DNA of 64,000 bases from Fagopyrum homotropicum (lineage: Eukaryota > Streptophyta > Magnoliopsida > Caryophyllales > Polygonaceae): positions 27,897,501 to 27,961,500 of the forward strand of contig BSWB01000004.1 of the NCBI GenBank assembly GCA_033239125.1, written 5' to 3'. Position 1 is the stretch's first letter; each line of letters opens with the position of its first letter. Positions 1 through 10,915 of this stretch are shown in pieces. A program made the position numbers and the translations under genes. The notes under the pieces were generated by a model. It did no database searches. It worked only from the letters and a program-made list of their open reading frames with translations, and was not told the origin of the DNA.

Positions 1-1527
1 GTTTGCACTCAATTCACGTATTTTATCGAGATAGACGTCTACACGGACTTGTGCATTGCTTTGTAGGTATTTTGGGAGATTTAGGAGCTAAAACGATACG
101 TTTGAGGATCCTTCATCAAGATGACACATCCTCGGACCCACTAGGATGCAAGCTAAGGGCTAAGGAGGACTCATGGAACCTTGCCAACACAAGCCATGCA
201 CCAAATCGAAGCTTAATGATCAAAGGCAAAGTTGAAGCACAAAATCACGGTTCACTGGTAAACCACGGCCGTGGTTTCAACCGTGGATTTTGCCAGGTTT
301 TCGTGACAGCTGGGCCACGATCTCTTGGCCAGCTCTTGCAAGGTTGTAGTATAAAAGTGGTCCTGCATTGGCTGAGAGAATCATCTTGGAGCAGCTCTCC
401 ATTATCCACTATCCTCTAACAAAAAAATCATCTTAGTTCACTTGTTCATCTCTTTCTCTTCATTATCTTGCAAATGGATGCCATGATTTTATGTTTGACT
501 GTTTCGATTTCTATTATGAATGTTTTAGGCTAAATAGATGTGGTTCTAGGGTAAGGAAAGGATGGTTATGGCTAGGGCTATGATAGGATGGACTTAGATT
601 TACCTTTGGATGACTTGTGTGCATGAACGTAGTTTCTGTTAGGAATCACGGCCAGTTCTTACCAAACCACGGCCGTGGAAAGATAGAACAAACCGTGATC
701 TTACCTGGTTCGATGGATCTAGTCTTAGATTGTTAGAATGTTGAAATCCTAAGTGTTTGTTGAATCAATATATCCTAGGGTGACCTAGTGTTAGCAACTA
801 AGTGTTAGGAGAGACTTACTCGGTAATCCTTGTTCTTAGATTCCAAAGATCACAAACCCTAGGTAGTGGTGATCCTCATAAGCCGCCATTGGACTAAGTG
901 TGCTAGATAGTTGCTTAGAACTAACCCTTTCGAGACTTACCCGGTAAGGATAGGTTAGATCTCTAGGCGACAGTCCGGTTTGTGTAGAATTCCGTCCCTT
1001 AGGTTCTTAGAGACTTACCCGGTGATGAGACCTTAGGAATGGACTAGTGGACCATGAGACCTACCCAGTAATTGATCCCAATCTAGAAATGCTTACTCCC
1101 AACATATCATAGTTAATCCAAGGAATGTTTAGATAGCTTGAGTCTATGCCATAACCGGACTTTCCAACCCCTAGAATCCGCTTTCCTCTATTTGATGCAT
1201 ATCTTGTGTTTATCTTGTTTGCTTGCGTTGATTTGTTAGCATAGTTGATTGTTTATTCCGCATGATTTGTGATCCTTGATTGATCACCTAAAAACCTTCT
1301 AAAAACATTGAGATTTTCATTTCTTTATTTCTTTCTCTTTTCTTAACCTAGATCTTCACTAGATTTAATCATAAGTTGAATCAATCTCACCTTAGTCTTT
1401 GTGTTCGACCTCGGAATACTATCCCTACTACAAACATCCCGTACACTGCGGGTTCGCTAGGAGTTAGGATAAATATAACGAGAATATAAATTTAAAACCC
1501 ATTGCGTGTCACATCCTGAGCGTAACA
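1..1527 (+). repeat. 5' LTR of the Athila-type element (partial)
   Basis: This copy aligns with 9176-10915. About 87 bases are missing because the window begins inside the LTR, and a further gap of about 213 bases lies at 421-430, where the right LTR has 9596-9818. A TATA box (TATAAAAG) is at 350-357. The LTR ends in CGTAACA at 1527. The ORF starting at position 3 is only LTR sequence read through and is not a gene. A perfect 16-base palindrome AACCACGGCCGTGGTT lies at 261-276, and the 12-base core recurs at 667-678. Confidence 0.95.
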
Positions 1528-1533
1528 AGTTTT

Positions 1534-1551
1534 TGGCGCCGTTGTCGGGGA
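1534..1551 (+). other. primer-binding site, tRNA-Asp type
   Basis: TGGCGCCGTTGTCGGGGA lies six bases after the LTR end. Athila and Tat elements typically use a tRNA-Asp primer site of the form TGGCGCCGTTGCCGGGGA; this copy differs by one base. Confidence 0.85.
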
Positions 1552-1761
1552 CTAGGTCTAGATTGAGTCTATTTTGTGATTGTTTATAGTGTAGGTCTTT
1601 CTTGTTGCTTTTGATCTCTTTTTGGTTTGTGTCTTTGCTTTTCAGGACATCTCACTCTTTAGGTGTATGCGAAGATCTCTTGGCAAGGATTTAGCTCCAT
1701 TCGATCCCGAACCGGAGAAAACCCTTAGATCTAGATCCAAGAGCATTAAAAGGGAAAAGAG

Positions 1762-4700
1762 ATGGCCGGAAGAGATCTCCAAGCTGAGTTGGATGAGGCT
1801 TTAGAGCAAATTAGGATAAGGGATGAAGCTTTGGAGAATGAAAGGAGACTTGCCAATGAGAGGCAAGAGGCAACTAGGAGGGAGATTGAGGAGATTAGGC
1901 AAGCTCTTGTGCAAAGGGAGCTTAACCGTCAACAACCTCCTCCACCTCCACCACAACCGCAGCCGGCAGCGGTGAATATTAGGGTTGTGCCCATAGCTAT
2001 GGAAGAGCCACAAACGTTGGGGCAACGTATGGATCCGGCACAAAGAGCACACCGTCCGGGTGTGAACTTAGGAGATCCCGCAGCCCATGATTACGAACTC
2101 CGCCCTCAAGTCCTACAAATGATCCGGCATAATCAATTTGGAGGGATGGAAGGAGAGTCTCCTCATCAACACTTGATGAACTATGAGATCTTGATGGAGA
2201 CTCTTAGACCGCCAAGATTGGAGAGCAACAACCATAAGCTTAGGGATTTTTCCTTCTCTCTTAAGGATAAAGCCTTGGCTTGGTATCAATCTATTCCACA
2301 AGGGCGAGTTGGTACTTGGGAGGAGATGACAACCGAGTTTTTGACTAAGTTCTTGCCACCTTCCAAGACTACCGAGTTAAGAGGGAAGATCAATGCCTTC
2401 GTGATGAAGGATAGAGAGAGTTTATTCAAGTCTTGGGAGAGATTCAAAGACCTTCTCCTAGATTGTCCACACCATGGCATACCGAAAATTGAGCTATTGG
2501 AGATCTACTTCAAAGGACTTGATAAAGATAGCCAATTTAAGCTTCAATCTCTTTCCGGTGGGACTTTCATGGAGAAGCATGTAGATGAAGCTTGGGAGTT
2601 TGTGGAGAAGCAAGCTCTAGTGATTGAGAAGTACTCCCATAGGAAGAGTGAAGGGAGAAAGGCGGGAGCATATGAGGTGAGTGAAGTCACCATGAGCAAC
2701 TTCAAGCTTGACGCCATCAACAATGAATTGAAGTCTTTGAGGGAGTTGTGTGCTACAACTTTGAAGAATCAAGCAACTCCTCAAGTGCAAGTGCAAGCAA
2801 GTCTATCTTCCAAGGAGGAAGATGTGAATTACATGGGAAGGGGAAATTACAACAATTATCAAGGCCCAAGGAACTTCAACAACAACCGGCAATTCAACAA
2901 TTACCGGCCTAACCACAACCATCCCGGGTTTTCCTATTCTAACCCGGATGGAGCCTTGAACCCTCCCGCTTCCACGAGCACAACTCCACCACCAAAAGCT
3001 TCACAAGAACCTCCACCCGGATTTACTCAACCTCCCAAGGATAGGACCGAAATGATGTTTGAGCAATTGCTAGGAAGGTTGAGTGGTCTTGAGAGCATCG
3101 TGACTTCCATTTCTAAAGCTCAAAAGGTGTTGGAAGCACAAGTGTTCCAAAAGGCGGGTGAAGCCCATAGAGATCCGGGAAAGCTTCCCGGAAGAACCGA
3201 AGACAACCCAAGAGGCCAAGTGTTGGCCATCACTACAAGGAGCGGGTTGAGTATGAAAGATCCTTTGCCCAAGGAGAATGCTAAAGGGAAGCAAGTGGTG
3301 ATAGAGGAAGAGACTTTGCAAAGAGATGGAGGCAAGAGCAAGGATGTAGAGCCAACTTATGTGGCACCGCCTCCATACAAATCACCACTACCGTTCCCTC
3401 AATCACGAGCAAGAGCTCGCTTGGACAATCACTTTGGTAAGTTCCTTGAACTAATGTCTAAATTGGTTATTAACATTCCGTTCATGGATGCTATTTTAGG
3501 AATGTCGGCATATGGCAAGTTCTTGAAAGAGATACTCTCCAACAAAAGGAAGTTGGAGGAGTATGGGGAGATAAGAATGACCAAGAGGTCTTCGGAATTG
3601 ATCCAAACGATGAAGGAGGAAATGCCTCCCAAGCTAAGAGATCCGGGTTCTTTTTGTGTCCCAATTGGAGTGGGAGATGTGAAGTACGAGGCCCTTTGTG
3701 ATCTTGGGGCAAGTGTAAGCATCATACCGCTTGCACTTTGCAACAAGGTTGGGCTAGGAGAGCCAAAACCGGTCAAGATGACCCTCTATATGGCGGACCG
3801 TTCTATCACTCATCCGGTTGGGATCTTAGAAGACATCCCGGTGCAACTAGGAGGATTCTATGTGCCGATTGATTTTGTTGTCTTGGATATTCCGGCGGAC
3901 TATCCGGTTCCCATCATCTTAGGAAGACCTTTCCTAGCCACCTCCGGATGCCTAGTGGATTGCAAGAATGGGACTCTCTTCTTCAACATTGGGGAAGAGA
4001 ACATCAAGTTCAAGTTGTCCACAATGATGAAAGGGCCAACCCTTGATGAGGATGTCTTCAACATAGTCGAGCAAGAAGAATCTAGAGAAGTTGTGAGCTC
4101 GATCTTGATCAAGGACCCCTTGGAGAAGGTTCTTACCTTAAGTATGATGGAAGAAGGTATTGAGGAGGCTTGCAATGAAGAGATCAAGGCCTTAGAAGCA
4201 CTAGAAAAGGAGACAAGAGTTGAAGATGAAGACCACGAAGAGGTGCTGAACAGCTGCTTGTTCCACGGTCGAGATTTATGTTCCACGGCCGTAGAACTCT
4301 CTGGACAACTCCGAGAAGCAGGCTTGGCAGCTTCCACGGCCGTGGACTTGGATCAAACCGTGGATGTGGCCGTGGTTTCCCCTGAATCAGCCCTTGATGA
4401 TGATCAAGCTTCTAGGAGCCATGGAGAGCCTTCATTTGCTTTGGATTCATCTCATCCAACCTTATTTGGATCGTCTCCGCTTGATAAAGGTCCTCCTAAA
4501 CTCGAACTCAAACCCCTCCCCTCTCATTTAAAGTATGCTTTCCTTGGTGATAATTCTACATATCCGGTGATTGTGAATGTATGCTTGAGTAATGATGAAC
4601 TTGCTAAGTTGTTGCATGAACTAAGATTGCATAGGAAAGCCATTGGATATACTATTGATGACTTGGTTGGCATAAAACCTTCTTTGTGCATGCATAAGAT

Positions 4701-7413
4701 ATTGATGGAAGATAATCATAAACCCTCTATTGAACATCAAAGGAGATTAAATCCCATAATGAAAGAGGTAGTCAAAAAGGAAATCATTAAGTTGCTAGAT
4801 GCGGGAATTATCTACCCTATCTTGGATAGTAAGTGGGTTAGTCCCGTTCATGTAGTTTCTAAGAAGGGTGGGATGACCGTAGTGACTAATGAGAACAACG
4901 AACTAATCTCGACTAGGACGGTTACGGGGTGGAGGATGTGTATTAATTATAGGAAGTTGAACATGGCCTCTAGGAAAGATCACTTCCCTCTCCCCTTCAT
5001 TGACCAAATGCTAGAAAGGTTGGCTCAACATTCTCATTTTTGCTACTTAGATGGCTATAGTGGATTCTTCCAAATCCCTATCCACCCCGATGACCAAGAG
5101 AAAACAACATTTACATGTCCATGGGGTACTTTTGCATATAGGAGAATGCCATTTGGGTTGTGTAATGCACCCGCCACCTTCCAAAGGTGTATGATGGCTA
5201 TCTTTTCGGAATACATTGAAAATATCATGGAAGTGTTCATGGATGATTTCTCTGTTTATGGTTCTTCCTTTGATAATTGCTTGGCTAACTTGTCATTAGT
5301 ATTGCAAAGATGTGAGGAGACAAATCTTGTCTTGAATTGGGAAAAATGTCACTTCATGGTAAGTGAAGGTATTGTGTTGGGACACTTGGTGTCCAATCGT
5401 GGCATTGAGGTTGATAGGGCCAAAATTGAAACGATAGAGAAGTTGCCACCACCTACCTCGGTAAAAGGGGTAAGGAGTTTCTTAGGGCATGCCGGTTTTT
5501 ACCGGAGGTTCATTCAAGACTTCTCTAAAATTTCTAAGCCTCTTACTAACCTACTAATGAAGGATGTTGATTTTGTCTTTTCCAAAGATTGTCTTGAGGC
5601 TTTTTGTAGGTTGAAGAACGCCTTGATCTCCGCACCTATCATGCAACCTCCGGATTGGAGTTTACCGTTTGAGATCATGTGTGATGCAAGCGATGTAGCC
5701 GTTGGGGCTGTTTTGGGGCAAAGGAAAGATGGGCGCACTCATGCTATTTATTATGCTAGCAAGACGCTAGATGATGCCCAACTCAATTATGCTACCACCG
5801 AGAAGGAGTTGTTAGCGGTTGTGTACGCATTTGAGAAGTTCCGCTCATATCTTGTTGGAGCGAAGGTCATAGTGTATACGGATCATGCTGCGATCCGTTA
5901 TCTACTTACGAAGAAGGATGCCAAGCCAAGGTTGATTCGGTGGATCCTTCTTCTTCAAGAGTTTGATTTGGAAATCCGGGACAAGAAAGGATCCGAGAAC
6001 TCAGTGGCGGATCACCTTAGTAGACTCCCACCATTGGAGCTTGAAAGAGATGACATTCCGATTGATGACTCGTTCCGGGATGAGCAATTGCAAATGGTGG
6101 AGGAATGCTTGTTCCAAGTGTCTAGAGGAAGTGAGCCATGGTTTGCCGACATTGTGAACTACTTAGTGTGTGAGGAAGTGCCTCCCGGTTTGACATATGC
6201 CCAAAGGAAGAAGTTCTTCAAGGATGTGAGGCATTACTATTGGAGCGAGCCACTTTTGTTCAAGAGAGGTCCGGATGGAATGTTTAGAAGATGCATACCG
6301 GAAGATGAGGTGGAGAGTGTGATCCGCCATTGTCATTCCTTGCCATGTGGAGGGCATGCTAGCTCACACAAGACATGTGCTAAAGTGTTGCAATCGGGCT
6401 TCTTTTGGCCAAGTTTGTTCAAGGATGTGCAAAGCTTTGTGGTAGCTTGTGATGCTTGCCAAAGGACGGGCAACGTCTCAAGGAGGAATGAGATGCCCTT
6501 GAACAACATACAAGAAGTGGAAGTTTTTGATGTGTGGGGTGTGGACTTCATGGGATCATTCCCTTCTTCATGTGGCAACCTTTACATCCTATTGGCGGTG
6601 GATTATGTATCAAGATGGGTAGAGGCAATCGCTTCTCCTACAAATGACGCCAAGGTTGTGGTGCGCTTCTTCAACCGAGTGATCTTTCCTAGGTTTGGAA
6701 CACCAAGGGTGATCATAAGTGATGGAGGGAAGCACTTCACCAATAGGAATTTTGGGGCACTTTTGGCTAAGTATGGGGTGACTCATAAGGTGGCAACACC
6801 TTACCATCCCCAAACTAGTGGCCAAGTGGAGATCTCCAACCGGGAGATAAAGGCCATTCTCAAGAAAACGGTATTTAGAACTAGAAAGGATTGGGCTATG
6901 AAGCTCAATGATGCCTTGTGGGCATATAGGACCGCTTTCAAGACACCAATTGGCACCACTCCTTACAAATTTGTCTATGGTAAATCTTGCCACCTTCCGG
7001 TAGAAATAGAGCATAGAGCACATTGGGCCATCAAGTGGCTAAATTTTGATCTCAAAGAGGCCGGAGAGAAGAGGTTGCTTGATATGAACGCACTTGAGGA
7101 GATCCGGTTGGATGCTTATGAGAACGCCCGGATCTACAAGGAAAGAACCAAACGGTGGCATGACAAGAGGATCATCCCAAAGGAGTTGAGTGAAGGAGAC
7201 CTTGTCCTTCTCTTCAACTCAAGGCTGCGGCTCTTTCCCGGAAAGCTCAAATCAAGATGGACCGGCCCATATGTGGTGAAAAAGATTTTTCCCCATGGAG
7301 CTATTGAGATTGGAGGGGAGCATTGTGAAAACTTCAAGGTGAATGGGCACCGGTTGAAGAGGTATATCCCGGGAGCTCCGGTGGATATGATTGCCCCACT
7401 TTACCTTGAGTAG
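1762..7413 (+). CDS. Athila gag-pol polyprotein (gag, protease, RT, RNase H, integrase)
   Basis: This is an uninterrupted frame of 1883 residues starting at the ATG in AGAGATGG. Residues 1-90 are a charged coiled-coil-like stretch followed by a proline/glutamine run; the gag capsid-like region is about 110-290. An Asn-rich region (about 365-400) stands where related gags carry a CCHC knuckle, and no Cys-Cys-His-Cys motif is present. The protease active site DLGAS starts at residue 647. The reverse transcriptase spans about 1010-1270, with catalytic FMDD at 1159-1162. RNase H follows with DASDVAVGAVLGQ near 1306. The integrase has an HH-CC zinc finger (about 1520-1565), and the core with its acidic residues begins near VDFMGSF (about 1593). 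Between protease and RT is a low-conservation linker that includes residues encoded by the CCACGGCCGTGG motif array. The polyprotein drives the element's own reverse transcription and integration. The intact frame suggests recent activity, but I cannot show expression. Confidence 0.93.
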   Translation: MAGRDLQAELDEALEQIRIRDEALENERRLANERQEATRREIEEIRQALVQRELNRQQPPPPPPQPQPAAVNIRVVPIAMEEPQTLGQRMDPAQRAHRPGVNLGDPAAHDYELRPQVLQMIRHNQFGGMEGESPHQHLMNYEILMETLRPPRLESNNHKLRDFSFSLKDKALAWYQSIPQGRVGTWEEMTTEFLTKFLPPSKTTELRGKINAFVMKDRESLFKSWERFKDLLLDCPHHGIPKIELLEIYFKGLDKDSQFKLQSLSGGTFMEKHVDEAWEFVEKQALVIEKYSHRKSEGRKAGAYEVSEVTMSNFKLDAINNELKSLRELCATTLKNQATPQVQVQASLSSKEEDVNYMGRGNYNNYQGPRNFNNNRQFNNYRPNHNHPGFSYSNPDGALNPPASTSTTPPPKASQEPPPGFTQPPKDRTEMMFEQLLGRLSGLESIVTSISKAQKVLEAQVFQKAGEAHRDPGKLPGRTEDNPRGQVLAITTRSGLSMKDPLPKENAKGKQVVIEEETLQRDGGKSKDVEPTYVAPPPYKSPLPFPQSRARARLDNHFGKFLELMSKLVINIPFMDAILGMSAYGKFLKEILSNKRKLEEYGEIRMTKRSSELIQTMKEEMPPKLRDPGSFCVPIGVGDVKYEALCDLGASVSIIPLALCNKVGLGEPKPVKMTLYMADRSITHPVGILEDIPVQLGGFYVPIDFVVLDIPADYPVPIILGRPFLATSGCLVDCKNGTLFFNIGEENIKFKLSTMMKGPTLDEDVFNIVEQEESREVVSSILIKDPLEKVLTLSMMEEGIEEACNEEIKALEALEKETRVEDEDHEEVLNSCLFHGRDLCSTAVELSGQLREAGLAASTAVDLDQTVDVAVVSPESALDDDQASRSHGEPSFALDSSHPTLFGSSPLDKGPPKLELKPLPSHLKYAFLGDNSTYPVIVNVCLSNDELAKLLHELRLHRKAIGYTIDDLVGIKPSLCMHKILMEDNHKPSIEHQRRLNPIMKEVVKKEIIKLLDAGIIYPILDSKWVSPVHVVSKKGGMTVVTNENNELISTRTVTGWRMCINYRKLNMASRKDHFPLPFIDQMLERLAQHSHFCYLDGYSGFFQIPIHPDDQEKTTFTCPWGTFAYRRMPFGLCNAPATFQRCMMAIFSEYIENIMEVFMDDFSVYGSSFDNCLANLSLVLQRCEETNLVLNWEKCHFMVSEGIVLGHLVSNRGIEVDRAKIETIEKLPPPTSVKGVRSFLGHAGFYRRFIQDFSKISKPLTNLLMKDVDFVFSKDCLEAFCRLKNALISAPIMQPPDWSLPFEIMCDASDVAVGAVLGQRKDGRTHAIYYASKTLDDAQLNYATTEKELLAVVYAFEKFRSYLVGAKVIVYTDHAAIRYLLTKKDAKPRLIRWILLLQEFDLEIRDKKGSENSVADHLSRLPPLELERDDIPIDDSFRDEQLQMVEECLFQVSRGSEPWFADIVNYLVCEEVPPGLTYAQRKKFFKDVRHYYWSEPLLFKRGPDGMFRRCIPEDEVESVIRHCHSLPCGGHASSHKTCAKVLQSGFFWPSLFKDVQSFVVACDACQRTGNVSRRNEMPLNNIQEVEVFDVWGVDFMGSFPSSCGNLYILLAVDYVSRWVEAIASPTNDAKVVVRFFNRVIFPRFGTPRVIISDGGKHFTNRNFGALLAKYGVTHKVATPYHPQTSGQVEISNREIKAILKKTVFRTRKDWAMKLNDALWAYRTAFKTPIGTTPYKFVYGKSCHLPVEIEHRAHWAIKWLNFDLKEAGEKRLLDMNALEEIRLDAYENARIYKERTKRWHDKRIIPKELSEGDLVLLFNSRLRLFPGKLKSRWTGPYVVKKIFPHGAIEIGGEHCENFKVNGHRLKRYIPGAPVDMIAPLYLE
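4261..4380 (+). repeat. CCACGGCCGTGG motif cluster inside the pol frame
   Basis: Copies or half copies lie at 4261-4270 (TTCCACGGTC), 4281-4296 (TTCCACGGCCGTAGAA), 4334-4345 (CCACGGCCGTGG) and 4366-4380. They are in frame, in the linker between protease and RT. The same palindrome occurs in both LTRs of this element and in the solo LTR at 41236-43008. Confidence 0.85.
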
Positions 7414-9088
7414 ACGCCCCCGAGTTTGGTCAAGCTAATGACCTTAAAGAAGCGCTTGGTGGGAGGCAACCCATTGGTAACATTTTTCCCTTTCTTGTTT
7501 TGCTTTTGTTTTAGATTTTTCTATCTTTGTGTGTGTTTTGTGTGCTTTGTGTGTGCTAGAACCTTAGTAGCATTGGAAGCCTTGCTTGGCAAGTGAGTGA
7601 TAATGATGAAACCCTCATCGATTATGGGTGGAGCGGACGCGGAACTTGGACGGCTAGCGGTGCCTAGCGCGGGTCCCGATGCTTTGATGAATACTTAGAG
7701 CTCTCTACCATGGTTGATAGGATCATCCAACATCAATTCACTTGAGCATCCCAAATACCATAGCAAACCACTTTTACATTGTGAGAACCTTCTTTCACTC
7801 TTCTTTACTTCATTTACACATTGGGGACAATGTGTTTCTAAGTATGGGGTGGGGTTTGCATAATCCTTTGCATGATGAGCATCTAGGATAGTTTAACATT
7901 TTCACATGTCTTGCATTGTATATATTCATCTCGAAAATCCCATAAAAATTCAGAAAATTTAAAAATTTTTTGTGCTTTCTAGGCTTGGATATGACCCTAA
8001 TGATAAATCTTGTCTTGTGGATTGGCTATGGATGGCCTTATGTGTTAAATCGATGAATGCATATGTGGACTTGAAATACTTCTCTTGAATCCCATGAATG
8101 ATTTGTGATCATGATGTTTCCTAGAATGGATTGAGTATTGAAGGTCGAAATTACATGATAGTTCTTACACACCATCTAGGAATGAATGAGGCAATTCATC
8201 TTCCTCTACTCCTCATCTTGATCATGTTGCTTGAGCACCTCAATTGAGATAAATTTGACCTCTTTTGACCCATCCGGGAATAGGAGCATGATAGTGTGTT
8301 GATGTGTGTGAAAAGCAAGTATGGGGTGAAAATGTTGATGAAAGAATATCATGCATAAAATGCTGAATTTGTTGTGAAAGTGTAGCCAAAAATATAGGCT
8401 TGGGGACGTTGGCTTAAATGACAAGTAACTCGGTACACTTCACATAATCGGGTGTTGGTGCCTTGCCAAAGTCAAATAAACCAATAGTCCTAACGAGCTT
8501 TGGTATGTGTGCCCGGTGTGGATGCACCTCGAAAAATAAGAAAAAGCCCGAGGATGGCTAATCACCAAGGTTTCGGCTTTTGTACACCAATGCCATTGTC
8601 TCAAAAATAAGTGAAAGAAAAAGAAAAGAAAGAAAAGATAGAGAAAAGTATACACTTGAGGGAAGTTGATCGAGGACAAGATTGTGGAGTTAGTTCCATT
8701 CTCGGATTAGCACCACATAGCCTAGAAAAATCCCCACCTAATCACAACGTTTCTTGGCCTTTTAATTCATAAGACCTTTTGACCTATTTGCATGTTTGTA
8801 AGACTTAGTAATCTAGATTGGATATGCTCTTGATCTTCTTAGTTTCTTCATTTTTACATTTCATGCATGCTTTTGAGTTAAGTACAATTGTCTTTCCATG
8901 ACTTCATTTATTCGATGCATAATTGCTTGTCCGTTGCCATGAAACATGACTATGAAGGTGATCCAATAGGAGAAGCACAAACCCAAAAAGATTTTATCAT
9001 TTTTTCTGCATACATAAATCATGTTATCTTGTAGTCTATAGTCGAGAATTTGTTCGGGGACGAGCAAACCTTAAGTATGGGGTATTTT
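7414..9088 (+). other. noncoding 3' internal region and polypurine tract of the Athila element
   Basis: This stretch contains no convincing ORF and no envelope-like gene, although some Athila elements have one here. Recurrent lines such as AAGTATGGGGTGGGG (about 7839-7853) and TTAAGTATGGGGTATTTT (9071-9088) are present. The second lies directly against the right LTR and is the likely polypurine primer. The rest is AT-rich and I see nothing else in it. Confidence 0.75.
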
Positions 9089-10915
9089 TGATAACACGAT
9101 TTATGACTTAGGTTTAGGTAATCATTTAGATAGATTTCTCGCTCATTCATGCATAGTTTAGCACTAGTTCACGACGTTTGCACTCAATTCACGTATTTTG
9201 TCGAGATAGACGTCTACACGGACTTGTGCATTGCTTTGTAGGTATTTTGGGAGATTTAGGAGCTAAAACGATACGTTTGAGGATCGTTCATCAAGATGAC
9301 ACATCCTCGGACCCACTAGGATGCAAGCTAAGGGCTAAGGAGGACTCATGGAACCTTGCCAACACAAGCCATGCACCAAATCGAAGCTTAATGATCAAAG
9401 GCAAAGCTGAAGCATAAAATCACGGTTCACTGGTAAACCACGGCCGTGGTTTCAACCGTGGATTTTGCCAGGTTTTTGTGACAGTTGTGCCACAATCTCT
9501 TGGCCAGCTCTTGCAAGGTTGTAGTATAAAAGTGGTCCTACATTGGCTGAGAGAATCATCTTGGAGCAGCTCTCCATTATCCACTATCCTCTAACAAAAA
9601 TATTCTCTCAACAAGAAGATTCTTTGGAAGAATGAGATAGAAGGAAACTGCCATTGGAGAGGAGCTTGATTGGAGAAGAAGAAGACACACCATTGATAGA
9701 CCTAGAGAGTTTTTGTAGTGAAGAATTTCGGATTCATTTTCTAGAGTTGTATGAACCATTTGAACCTTCTTTAAGAAGGATTGTGAGTTATTCTAATTCC
9801 ATTTTCAGCTTGGTTTTGTCTTAGTTCACTTGTTCATCTCTTTCTCTTCATTATCTTGCAAATGGATGCCATGATTTTATGTTTGACTGTTTCGATTTCT
9901 ATTATGAATGTTTTAGGCTAAATAGATGTGGTTCTAGGGTAAGGAAAGGATGGTTATGGCTAGGGCTATGATAGGATGGACTTAGATTTACCTTTGGATG
10001 ACTTGTGTGCATGAACGTAGTTTCTGTTAGGAATCACGGCCAGTTCTTACCAAACCACGGCCGTGGAAAGATAGAACAAACCGTGATCTTACCTGGTTCG
10101 ATGGATCTAGTCTTAGATTGTTAGAATGTTGAAATCCTAAGTGTTTGTTGAATCAATCTATCCTAGGGTGACCTAGTGTTAGCAACTAAGTGTTAGGAGA
10201 GACTTACTCGGTAATCCTTGTTCTTAGATTCCAAAGATCACAAACCCTAGGTAGTGGTGAGCCTCATAAGCCTCCATTGGACTAAGTGTGCTAGATAGTT
10301 GCTTAGAACTAACCCTTTCGAGACTTACCCGGTAAGGATAGGTTAGATCTCTAGGCGACAGTCCGGTTTGTGTAGAATTCCGTCCCTTAGGTTCTTAGAG
10401 ACTTACCCGGTGATGAGACCTTAGGAATGGACTAGTGGACCATGAGACCTACCCGGTAATTGATCCCAATCTAGAAATGCTTACTCCCAACATATCATAG
10501 TTAATCCAAGGAATGTTTAAATAGCTTGAGTCTATGCCATAACCGGACTTTCCAACCCCTAGAATCCGCTTTCCTCTATTTGATCCATATCTTGTGTTTA
10601 TCTTGTTTGCTTGCGTTGATTTGTTATCATAGTTGATTGTTTATTCCGCATGATTTGTGATCCTTGATTGATCACCTAAAAACCTTCCAAAAACATTGAG
10701 ATTTTCATTTCTTTATTTCTTTCTCTTTTCTTAACCTAGATCTTCACTAGATTTAATCATAAGTTGAATCAATCTCACCTTAGTCTTTGTGTTCGACCTC
10801 GGAATACTATCCCTACTACAAACGTCCCGTACACTGCGGGTTCGCTAGGAGTTAGGATAAATATAACGAGAATATAAATTTAAAACCCATTGCGTGTCAC
10901 ATCCTGAGCGTAACA
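9089..10915 (+). repeat. 3' LTR of the Athila-type element (full, 1827 bp)
   Basis: The LTR begins TGATAACACG and ends GCGTAACA. It matches the left LTR with scattered substitutions and includes 9596-9818, most of which the left copy lacks. The TATA box is near 9524. The palindrome AACCACGGCCGTGGTT is at 9436-9451 and its core recurs at 10055-10066, one cluster before and one after the TATA box. The ORF at 9178 is LTR sequence, not a gene. Confidence 0.95.

Larger units (their letters stand above)
1..10915 (+). mobile_element. Athila-type Ty3 LTR retrotransposon, left end cut by the window
   Basis: The element has two matching LTRs (1-1527 and 9089-10915), a primer-binding site of the tRNA-Asp type just inside the left LTR, one long gag-pol frame (1762-7413) and a noncoding 3' section ending in a purine-rich tract before the right LTR. 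The reverse transcriptase and the conserved line after pol (a sequence like GGGAGGCAACCCA near 7470) are typical of the Athila lineage. The 3' flank, starting GCCTG at 10916, matches the middle of the LTR at 13369-14887. The element therefore inserted into the left LTR of another retrotransposon. The upstream copy of the 5-bp target duplication lies outside the window. LTR order, PBS, pol order and polarity all agree on the plus strand. Confidence 0.95.

Noticed and set aside
3..419. 138-residue ORF at the left edge, also seen at 9178-9417
   Set aside because: It is LTR sequence, present in both LTRs, and the right copy has an early stop; there is no sign of coding constraint.
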